This document shows, in pieces, positions 1 to 5,332 of a stretch of 7,582 nucleotides of DNA (its first letter is position 1; each line of letters starts with the position of its first letter). Below the pieces are notes generated by a model. It saw only the letters and a list, made by a program, of their open reading frames with translations, was not told the origin of the DNA and did no database searches. The position numbers and the translations under genes are program-made. The stretch is from Ignavibacteria bacterium UBA6688 (GTDB lineage Bacteria; Bacteroidota; Ignavibacteria; UBA10030): positions 1-7,582 of the forward strand of contig DKJQ01000181.1 in NCBI GenBank assembly GCA_002454845.1. Direction: 5' to 3'.

Positions 1-38
1 TAAACCGCAGGTCGTCGGTTCAAGTCCGACCACCAGCT
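1..38 (+). tRNA. 3' part of a tRNA, probably tRNA-Thr (5' end outside window)
   Basis: The T-arm is perfect: GTCGG at 14-18, loop TTCAAGT at 19-25, CCGAC at 26-30. It is followed by the 3' acceptor strand CACCAGC (31-37) and discriminator T38. Counting back through a 5-nt variable loop (9-13) and the 3' anticodon strand ACCGC (4-8), base 1 is anticodon position 36 (T), so the tRNA reads an ANN codon. Together with a U discriminator this suits threonine best, but the first two anticodon bases are outside the window, so the identity is inferred. CCA is not encoded (TCG follows) and must be added after transcription. Confidence 0.88.
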
Positions 39-61
39 CGCTTTTCAGTTCAAACGTTAAG

Positions 62-88
62 AAATCCGCCCAGAGCGGATTTTTTATT
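62..88 (+). terminator. Rho-independent terminator of the tRNA transcript
   Basis: An 8-bp perfect stem, AAATCCGC (62-69) with GCGGATTT (75-82), encloses the loop CCAGA. A T-rich tail follows directly (TTTATT). It starts 24 nt after the tRNA end, as expected for the end of a tRNA operon. Confidence 0.88.
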
Positions 89-137
89 GAAAGAACGTGG
101 TACCTCGGCTTTTTTAACCACCGATGGCGCACGCCTA

Positions 138-172
138 CGTGCCGAAACGCCGCACTTCGGCGTGCAGGCACG
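138..172. other. Long imperfect hairpin inside the 116-278 element
   Basis: The outer stem CGTGCC (138-143) pairs with GGCACG (167-172). After a symmetrical 3x3 internal loop, the inner stem ACGCCG (147-152) pairs with CGGCGT (158-163) around the loop CACTT. Twelve base pairs in 35 nt is unlikely to be chance. No T-run follows on either strand, so it is not a typical terminator. It may be a folding or recognition part of the repeat element. Confidence 0.6.
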
Positions 173-230
173 GATAAACGTAGTCGGGTGCTGTCGCAAC
201 TTTGGTCTGGAAGCCACAGTTCCAATAAGT

Positions 231-248
231 AATGTGCTAACGCACATT
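231..248. other. Perfect short palindrome/hairpin inside the 116-278 element
   Basis: AATGTGC (231-237) and GCACATT (242-248) are perfect inverted repeats around TAAC. Two more T follow (249-250), so it could act as a weak terminator on the + strand. The stem is short and mostly A/T, and a role as protein-binding operator or as part of the repeat is equally possible. It lies about 65 nt upstream of the flavoprotein gene start. Confidence 0.4.
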
Positions 249-312
249 TTAGTTATGCGCCTTCGGCCATCTGTGGTTCAATAGCTGTGGAATTTTTTAA
301 AACGGAGTCTTC

Positions 313-1272
313 GTGGAAGTGCTCGATGTAGCAATTATCGGAAGCGGTCCTTCAGGACTCTCCTGCGCCATTGAGGCGGGGAAGCGGGGCCTGAGTTCTG
401 TCGTTCTTGACAAGGGATCGGTGGTAGACGCCATTCGGCGTTTTCCGCAGGGCATGACATTCTTTTCCACCCCCGAGTTGTTGGAGTTGGGAGGTATTCC
501 TTTTTCCTGTGCCGGTTTTCGTCCGACCCGCATCGAGACCCTCCATTACTATCAGTCTGTCGTCCGGTTCTTCCATTTGCCGGTGAAGACGGGGGTGGAA
601 GTCAGGTCGATCCGGAAAACCGGAACGGCGTTCGAAGTGGTGACGTCCGGCCGGACATTCAGTGCAACCCATGTCGTCGTTGCAACGGGATACTTTGACA
701 CCCCCAACCCTTTTGAGGTTCCCGGGGGCCAGCTTCCCAGGGTCCGTCGATACTATTCCGAGCCGTATGAATATGGGGGGCGCGACGTGTCTGTTGTAGG
801 GGGAAAGAACTCCGCTGTCGAAATCGCCCTCGACCTTTTCAGGCACGGGGCAAATGTATCGCTGATCCACAGGGGCGAAACCCTGAGCGAGGGTGTAAAG
901 TACTGGGTTCTGCCGGACATCGAAAACCGGATCAGGAATAGTGAGATCAAGGCATATTTCGGGACGGAGGTGGCGGAAATCCGGCCGAAAACAATCCTGT
1001 TGAAAGGGAAGAACACGAGTGAGATTCCCAACGATGTTCTGTTCGTGATGATCGGCTATCGCCCGGACAACCGGTTGCTTGAGGAGGCGGGTGTTCGGAT
1101 CGACCCAGAAACCCTTGCACCCCTTCATTCGAGCGATACGATGGAGACAAACGTCAAGGGGCTCTTTGTCGCAGGGTCGATTGCCGCCGGGAAGTTCAAC
1201 AACAAGGTTTTCATCGAAAATGGCCGTCTCCATGGAGAACAGATCATGCGGGCGATAGAAAAAGCTCGTTGA
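313..1272 (+). CDS. ypdA: YpdA-family FAD/NAD(P)-binding oxidoreductase (putative bacillithiol-disulfide reductase)
   Basis: This 319-aa cytoplasmic flavoprotein has the two-Rossmann-fold layout and usual length of YpdA. GSGPSG at residues 10-15 binds FAD, ATGY at 124-127 is the linker motif, GGKNSA at 163-168 is the NADPH site and closely matches the staphylococcal protein, and AGSIAAG at 287-293 with the following IENG is the C-terminal FAD motif. The known family role is NADPH-dependent reduction of oxidised bacillithiol disulfide, which keeps the thiol pool reduced. The oddity is residue 14: Staphylococcus aureus YpdA has its functionally important Cys14 there (GGGPCG), while this protein has Ser (TCA at 352-354). 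Either it works by another route or it has another substrate. The start is GTG at 313, with GGAG at 304-307 and a 5-nt spacer. The gene lies downstream of the repeat element and ends 73 nt before atpD. Family assignment is firm; bacillithiol as substrate is inferred. Confidence 0.88.
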   Translation: MEVLDVAIIGSGPSGLSCAIEAGKRGLSSVVLDKGSVVDAIRRFPQGMTFFSTPELLELGGIPFSCAGFRPTRIETLHYYQSVVRFFHLPVKTGVEVRSIRKTGTAFEVVTSGRTFSATHVVVATGYFDTPNPFEVPGGQLPRVRRYYSEPYEYGGRDVSVVGGKNSAVEIALDLFRHGANVSLIHRGETLSEGVKYWVLPDIENRIRNSEIKAYFGTEVAEIRPKTILLKGKNTSEIPNDVLFVMIGYRPDNRLLEEAGVRIDPETLAPLHSSDTMETNVKGLFVAGSIAAGKFNNKVFIENGRLHGEQIMRAIEKAR

Positions 1273-1345
1273 TTTTTGGCCAAGATTTTCTTAGTTTCAC
1301 ACACTTCATGTCACCCGTCCTGCATCTCCTAACGAAAGGTTTGTA

Positions 1346-2755
1346 ATGAACGAAGGTCAGATCATCCAGGTCATCGGTCCGGTTGTCGATATCGATTTTT
1401 CCGGAGGAAAGCTCCCGGCCATTCTCAATGCCGTTCGGATTCCGCGCGTCAATGCTGAAGGCCACGAGGAGGACCTCCTGTGCGAGGTTCAACAGCAATT
1501 GGGGGAAGGCAGGGTTCGCACGGTTGCCATGGATTCCTCGGACGGGCTCGTCAAGGGAATGAAAGTGTTCGATACCGAGGCTCCCATTAAAGTGCCGGTG
1601 GGTCCGAAAGTGCTCGGTCGTCTGATCAACGTGATAGGCCAACCGATCGATGCACTGGGAAAAATTGACGCGGTTGATTTCTACCCGATCCACCGTCCCG
1701 CCCCGCGTTTTGAGGACCTTTCGACGAAGCAGGAGATGTTCGAAACGGGAATCAAGGTAATCGACCTTCTGGAGCCGTACACAAAGGGTGGAAAGACCGG
1801 TTTGTTCGGTGGGGCTGGTGTGGGGAAAACCGTCATCATCCAGGAATTGATCCATAACATCGCAACGCACCATGGCGGGTACTCAGTGTTTGGCGGTGTC
1901 GGCGAACGAACGCGCGAGGGGAACGACCTCTGGCTCGAAATGAAAGAATCGGGAGTGTTGGACAAGACTGCGTTGATCTTCGGTCAAATGAACGAACCCC
2001 CCGGCGCACGCCAGCGTGTAGCTTTGACGGCGTTGACCACGGCAGAGTATTTCCGCGATTCAGAGGGAAAGGATGTACTCTTGTTCATCGATAACATTTT
2101 CCGGTTTGTCCAGGCCGGCTCGGAAGTGTCCGCCCTCCTGGGGCGCATGCCTTCCGCGGTGGGATACCAGCCGACCCTCGGCACGGAGATGGGGGAGCTC
2201 CAGGAAAGGATTACCTCCACCAAGAAGGGGTCTATCACCTCCGTGCAGGCAATCTACGTCCCTGCGGACGACCTGACCGATCCTGCTCCGGCGACGACGT
2301 TCAGTCACCTGGATGCCACAACCGTGTTGAGTCGCCAGATTTCGGAGCTGGGGATTTATCCTGCCGTGGATCCGCTCGATTCGACCTCCCGCATCCTCGA
2401 GCCGGGTATTGTGGGGGATGAACATTATGGCGTGGCCAAGCGTGTCAAAGAGACGTTGCAGACCTACAAGGATCTGCAGGATATTATCAACATCCTTGGC
2501 ATGGACGAACTGTCCGATGCAGATAAGATCACCGTGGCTCGGGCGCGGAGGATCCAGCGGTTCCTTTCACAACCGTTCTTTGTCGCGGAACAATTCACCG
2601 GCTATGCGGGTCGCTATGTCAAGGTGGATGAGACTATCAACGGCTTCAAGATGATTCTGAATGGGGAGTGCGACCAATTGCCCGAGAGCGCGTTTATGTA
2701 CGTCGGAACCATCGACGAAGTCTTTGAGCGGGCCAAAAAGATGCAGGCGGCATAA
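1346..2755 (+). CDS. atpD: F1Fo ATP synthase subunit beta
   Basis: The catalytic beta subunit of F1 carries the nucleotide sites that make ATP from ADP and phosphate, driven by rotation of gamma; it sits on the cytoplasmic face of the inner membrane. All key motifs are visible in 469 residues: N-terminal beta-barrel (about 1-80), P-loop GGAGVGKT at 155-162, GERTREG at 186-192 with catalytic base Glu187, the Walker B stretch LLFIDNIFRF, the adenine-pocket region, and the C-terminal helical domain with the DELSEED loop present as DELSDAD (387-393). The length is a few residues above the Escherichia coli protein. ATG at 1346 follows AAAGG (1335-1339) with a 6-nt spacer. It is paired only with atpC; atpA, atpG and the Fo genes are not adjacent, a split arrangement known in Chlorobiota and some Bacteroidota. 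No strong promoter is evident in the 73 nt before it. Confidence 0.98.
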   Translation: MNEGQIIQVIGPVVDIDFSGGKLPAILNAVRIPRVNAEGHEEDLLCEVQQQLGEGRVRTVAMDSSDGLVKGMKVFDTEAPIKVPVGPKVLGRLINVIGQPIDALGKIDAVDFYPIHRPAPRFEDLSTKQEMFETGIKVIDLLEPYTKGGKTGLFGGAGVGKTVIIQELIHNIATHHGGYSVFGGVGERTREGNDLWLEMKESGVLDKTALIFGQMNEPPGARQRVALTALTTAEYFRDSEGKDVLLFIDNIFRFVQAGSEVSALLGRMPSAVGYQPTLGTEMGELQERITSTKKGSITSVQAIYVPADDLTDPAPATTFSHLDATTVLSRQISELGIYPAVDPLDSTSRILEPGIVGDEHYGVAKRVKETLQTYKDLQDIINILGMDELSDADKITVARARRIQRFLSQPFFVAEQFTGYAGRYVKVDETINGFKMILNGECDQLPESAFMYVGTIDEVFERAKKMQAA

Positions 2756-2758
2756 GAT

Positions 2759-3169
2759 ATGGCGGACAAGACATTCAATCTGGAGATTGTGACGCCCAGG
2801 AAGATTGCGTACAGCGGGAGCGTGCTTAGTTTCAGCGCTCCCGGCGTCGTCGGCGGTTTTCAGGTGCTGTACAATCATGCACCGCTCCTCTCCAATATCG
2901 CGATCGGAGAAGTGAAGATCGTGGATGCGCAGGAGAAGGAGAGCCATTACGCCACCAGTGGCGGATTCGTCGAGGTGCATGACAACAAAGTCATCATGCT
3001 TGCCGAAACGGTGGAGCGGACCGATGAGATCGACACAAGTCGCGCCCAGGAAGCACGTGAGAGGGCTCAGAGGCGCATCTCGGAGAAGAAAGTCGAAACG
3101 GATATGGACCGTGCGAAGGTTGCGCTCCAGCGAGCGATCAACAGGCTCAAGGTGGCGGGCCGCAATTGA
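2759..3169 (+). CDS. atpC: F1Fo ATP synthase subunit epsilon
   Basis: Epsilon is part of the rotor stalk with gamma. It couples F1 to the c-ring and can inhibit ATP hydrolysis through its C-terminal helices. The 136-aa protein is full length. The N-terminal beta-sandwich (about 1-85) shows the usual LEIVTP start and a central GxFxVLxxHAPLLS-type segment with a downstream GG turn. The last 45 or so residues are rich in Arg, Glu, Lys and Ala and form the two-helix hairpin. The gene starts 3 nt after the atpD stop, so the pair is certainly co-transcribed and probably translationally coupled; AGGCGG at the end of atpD can serve as its ribosome site. A strong terminator follows 39 nt after the stop, which closes a two-gene atpDC unit. 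Confidence 0.95.
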   Translation: MADKTFNLEIVTPRKIAYSGSVLSFSAPGVVGGFQVLYNHAPLLSNIAIGEVKIVDAQEKESHYATSGGFVEVHDNKVIMLAETVERTDEIDTSRAQEARERAQRRISEKKVETDMDRAKVALQRAINRLKVAGRN

Positions 3170-3208
3170 CACTCCCGCATGTTCTCATCATCGCTTGTCG
3201 GTAAACAG

Positions 3209-3236
3209 AGGCGACGACTTCGGTTGTCGCCTTTTT
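3209..3236 (+). terminator. Strong rho-independent terminator after atpC
   Basis: A 10-bp stem, AGGCGACGAC (3209-3218) with GTTGTCGCCT (3223-3232) including one G-T pair, is closed by the extra-stable C(TTCG)G tetraloop (3219-3222) and followed by a T-run. It lies 39 nt after the atpC stop and separates the ATP synthase genes from the downstream cluster. Confidence 0.95.
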
Positions 3237-3386
3237 CGTTCTCGTCCGTGGAAACATCTCCGGAAAAGGCCGGCAATATCTCGACGTAATGCTGATTCCT
3301 GTTCCTGCGAGTCGCCGTTGGTTTCATAGGCAAATTTCCATCCCAACCAATCTCCTTATAACTCTCGCGCCTTCTCCATGCCCCCT

Positions 3387-3466
3387 TTGACTCAACCCAT
3401 ACCTTGCGTATCAGATTTCGAAGTTGTACTTTGCCGGCAGTTGCTACCGCTTCAACCGTTCATAAT
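3387..3466 (+). promoter_or_regulatory. Candidate promoter region of the GH18/GMC cluster
   Basis: Two weak sigma-70-like options exist. TTGACT (3387-3392) has TATCAG 16 nt downstream (3409-3414). Separately, CATAAT (3461-3466) is a good -10 match but has only poor -35 candidates (TTGCTA at 3441-3446, spacer 14). Some promoter is expected here because a strong terminator precedes the region and a tightly packed four-gene cluster follows. If the group uses Bacteroidota-type promoters these matches may be meaningless. Confidence 0.28.
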
Positions 3467-3554
3467 CTCTGTTTAGGGGGTGGTATGCGAGCCATATTCT
3501 CTCATCCTCTCTCTCCTCTTCATCGATCCCGAGCCGGGGTCGGGTCATTATCCG

Positions 3555-3559
3555 AAGGA
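3555..3559 (+). promoter_or_regulatory. Ribosome binding site that fixes the first GH18-like start
   Basis: AAGGA lies 7 nt before ATG 3567. The same frame is open back to a GTG at 3480, but that start has no comparable site and would put 29 residues before the signal peptide. This makes 3567 the right start. Confidence 0.8.
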
Positions 3560-3566
3560 ACTTTCC

Positions 3567-4643
3567 ATGAAACGATTATTTCCAATCATCGTCTGTGCCG
3601 TCCTGGGATTCTCTGAGATCCTCCTCGCGCAGCAGGATCTCGACTTTCATTTTGCCTACCGCCCATCGGCATTCGAGGCATTTCGGAGGAATGTCGATCG
3701 CGTGACCATAGTCTCACCCGAACCGTTCCTGGTGGACGCTTCCGGCGTGATCTACGGGGAGCTGGAACCAAAATTGGTCAAGCTTGCGAAGGAGCAGAAG
3801 ATCAAGATCATGCCTCAGGTGAAGAACGCCAACCCGGCGAAAGGACTTTTCGAGCGGGACTGGGTTCGCCAGATCGTGAACAATAAGAAAGTGAAGGAGA
3901 GGGTGATCGCTTCCATGTTGGAGATTTGCAGGCGGTACGGGTTGTACGGGATTCAAATTGATTTCGAAAATGTCCATGTGGACGACCGTGATGCTTTTAC
4001 GGCATTCTGCCGCGATGCGGCTGCTGCGTTGCGGAAGGAAGGATTCAAGATCAGCGTCTGCGCCGTCCATCGGGCGGAAGAATCAGCCGGGCCGAATACC
4101 TACACGAAATGGATGATGGAGGAATGGAGGGGAGGATATGATCTGAAGGCTCTTGGTGAGGTCAGCGATTTCATCAAGATCATGTCGTACGGGCAGCACA
4201 CGCGCCGAACAACGCCGGGTCCATCCCAGGGCCTTCCTTGGCTGGAGGAGGTGCTCAAGTATTTCTTGAAGTACGTCCCTCCCGAGAAACTCAGTCTCGG
4301 CATCACGATGAGTGGGGCGCGCTACCACACCGTGGCGGACACTGCGCTGTATCATATCAACGCCCGTTCATGGAGTAACGGCGTTTCCCTTACCGAGGCG
4401 GAGTCGCTTCTCGAACAATACGGAGGAGCCCCTCTTCAATGGGACGACAGGCAGAAGGTGCTCTACGGCTACTTCGAGCGTGGCGGCGTCTTCGAGTGGC
4501 TTATCATCGACAACGACCTGCGAAGTCTCGACGCGAAGCTCGAGCTTGTCAGGAAATATAAAGTGAAGGCGATTAATATGTGGGTCTCCGGCGGCGAGAA
4601 TCCGGGACTCTGGGATCGCGTGAGATCGTTCAAGTATGAATAA
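3567..4643 (+). CDS. Secreted glycoside hydrolase family 18-like protein (copy 1)
   Basis: The 358-aa protein has a Sec signal peptide (residues 1-21: K2 R3, hydrophobic core, cleavage after LLA21, mature end QQ), so it acts outside the cytoplasm. The rest resembles the GH18 TIM-barrel of the YaaH/SleL type, which cleaves N-acetylglucosamine linkages in peptidoglycan or chitin-like polymers. YGIQIDFE (127-134) is in the DGxDxDxE position, with Glu134 as the expected proton donor and Asp132 retained. IMSYGQH (205-211) followed by PGPSQGLPW matches the segment after the second active-site motif, and a VSGG motif lies near the C-terminus. Oddities: the first two acids of the catalytic motif are Tyr127 and Gln130, and the usual Asp of the MxYD motif is Gly209. 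No LysM or other binding module is present. It is the first gene of the cluster and its stop overlaps the next start. The fold is likely; hydrolysis and substrate are unproven. Confidence 0.82.
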   Translation: MKRLFPIIVCAVLGFSEILLAQQDLDFHFAYRPSAFEAFRRNVDRVTIVSPEPFLVDASGVIYGELEPKLVKLAKEQKIKIMPQVKNANPAKGLFERDWVRQIVNNKKVKERVIASMLEICRRYGLYGIQIDFENVHVDDRDAFTAFCRDAAAALRKEGFKISVCAVHRAEESAGPNTYTKWMMEEWRGGYDLKALGEVSDFIKIMSYGQHTRRTTPGPSQGLPWLEEVLKYFLKYVPPEKLSLGITMSGARYHTVADTALYHINARSWSNGVSLTEAESLLEQYGGAPLQWDDRQKVLYGYFERGGVFEWLIIDNDLRSLDAKLELVRKYKVKAINMWVSGGENPGLWDRVRSFKYE

Positions 4644-5310
4644 ATCTTCCATGGTTCAGCAAGGGGGAGCGGGGCGCGGATCCAGGAGGTGGTTTGTATC
4701 GACATCGTTGCTGGCAGGCGCCGGCGTGATGTTTGTCCTCTCCGGCGGGAGCGCGGCATGGCGCACGAGACAGAAAAGTGTCCGAAGGGATGGAGCCTAC
4801 CGCAACGATCCTCTCACCGACCGCGAGTGGCAGACGCTTGAAGCACTGGCTGAGGTTCTCTATCCTCCGGCGAGCGAACAGAATCGGAGCGACCTCTATC
4901 GTGATGTGCGCTGGTGGGTTACAAAGCGGGTTCAGCTCGACAGTTGGGGGGACGATTACCGTGGGGCGGTCGGTCTCTTGGAGAGAAGGACGACTCTCGA
5001 AGCACCGGACAGACAATTCAGCGAACTCACGGTCGACGAAAGAGACGCCATCCTGAAGTCGCTGATCCCCTACGGCGTTGGGGAAGATCGCTTGCGGCAG
5101 AACAGTCTGGCGAGCGTGCTTCACAATGTCGGTAGGGCTCTTTTCATGCCGGTCGCATGGAGGCTTGAGCACATCGTTCTTCCCGACATGCTGCAGGCGA
5201 TCTATTCCTGGGAACCTGGCTGGCGACTTGTGAACTATTCGTCATGGCCGGGGACACGGGCAGGTGCGGGTTCCTACACCAACAAGCCTGCCGACGTTGT
5301 CCGCTTATGA
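4636..5310 (+). CDS. Tat-signal gamma-like subunit, gluconate 2-dehydrogenase subunit 3 family
   Basis: The 224-aa protein begins with a twin-arginine signal, SRRWFV at residues 16-21, followed by a hydrophobic stretch (about 22-37). After it comes the typical family start LTDREWQTLEALAEVLYPP (59-77), then a helical body and a Trp/Gly-rich C-terminus (EPGW, SSWPG). In known FAD-dependent sugar dehydrogenases this small subunit is a partner of the GMC catalytic subunit and takes it through the Tat system, because the catalytic subunit has no signal of its own. The next gene here fits that exactly. ATG 4636 overlaps the previous stop (ATGAATAA) and has only a weak ribosome site, which suggests translational coupling. 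A later Met6 start has no better site. No clear signal-peptidase site is visible, so the N-terminus may stay as a membrane anchor. Family assignment is from sequence pattern and context. Confidence 0.82.
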   Translation: MNKSSMVQQGGAGRGSRRWFVSTSLLAGAGVMFVLSGGSAAWRTRQKSVRRDGAYRNDPLTDREWQTLEALAEVLYPPASEQNRSDLYRDVRWWVTKRVQLDSWGDDYRGAVGLLERRTTLEAPDRQFSELTVDERDAILKSLIPYGVGEDRLRQNSLASVLHNVGRALFMPVAWRLEHIVLPDMLQAIYSWEPGWRLVNYSSWPGTRAGAGSYTNKPADVVRL

Positions 5311-5332
5311 TAACGGTGGGTACTCTTTCAAT

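Larger units (their letters stand above)
116..278. repeat. MITE-like/REP-like element with terminal inverted repeats
   Basis: AACCACCGATGGC at 116-128 is the inverted complement of GCCATCTGTGGTT at 266-278, with one mismatch in 13 (C122 against T272). Inside are a long two-part hairpin (138-172) and a short hairpin (231-248). An alternative pairing extends the left arm through GGCGCA (126-131) with TGCGCC (256-261). TTTTTTAA occurs just outside both ends (110-117 and 293-300); this could be a target duplication or simply low complexity. The block lies between the tRNA terminator and the next gene. Two 65-codon open frames cross it in opposite directions, but neither has a ribosome site or a recognisable product. 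That it is a dispersed, non-autonomous element is inferred from its structure; copy number cannot be seen here. Confidence 0.55.
3237..3566. other. Gene-free intergenic region before the GH18/GMC cluster
   Basis: About 330 bases without a supported gene. It holds weak promoter candidates (3387-3466), a pyrimidine-rich run (about 3499-3522) and a small inverted repeat, CCCGA (3528-3532) with TCGGG (3540-3544), about ten bases before the ribosome site of the next gene. The short open frames here (for example 3404-3616) have no ribosome site and no recognisable product. No tRNA, riboswitch or repeat was recognised. Confidence 0.6.

Noticed and set aside
230..282. Possible integron attC-like site (TAAC and GTTA boxes near a palindrome)
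   Set aside because: The boxes do not fit the GTTRRRY/RYYYAAC consensus and there is no integrase or cassette array nearby.
50..284. Two opposing 65-codon open frames after the tRNA terminator
   Set aside because: They overlap each other and the inverted-repeat element, lack ribosome sites, and one starts inside the terminator. Better explained as non-coding repeat.
352..1233. Long open frame (293 codons) on the minus strand
   Set aside because: It lies wholly opposite ypdA, whose motifs are clear. The translation shows no recognisable domain; it is a frame shadow of a GC-rich gene.
1244..1873. Open frames on the minus strand across the ypdA-atpD junction and over atpD/atpC (also 2567-3172)
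   Set aside because: Antisense to the highly conserved atpD and atpC; the translations look random and His/Arg rich.
3528..3544. Small inverted repeat (5-bp arms) before the GH18-like ribosome site, as a possible riboswitch or attenuator
   Set aside because: The stem is too short and no larger conserved leader fold was seen; it is mentioned only as part of the intergenic region.
3480..3566. Upstream extension of the first GH18-like frame from GTG 3480
   Set aside because: ATG 3567 has a well-placed AAGGA and gives a proper signal peptide; the extension would bury it.
3404..3616. 70-codon open frame overlapping the start of GH18-like copy 1
   Set aside because: No ribosome site, an unrecognisable protein, and it runs into a real gene in another frame.
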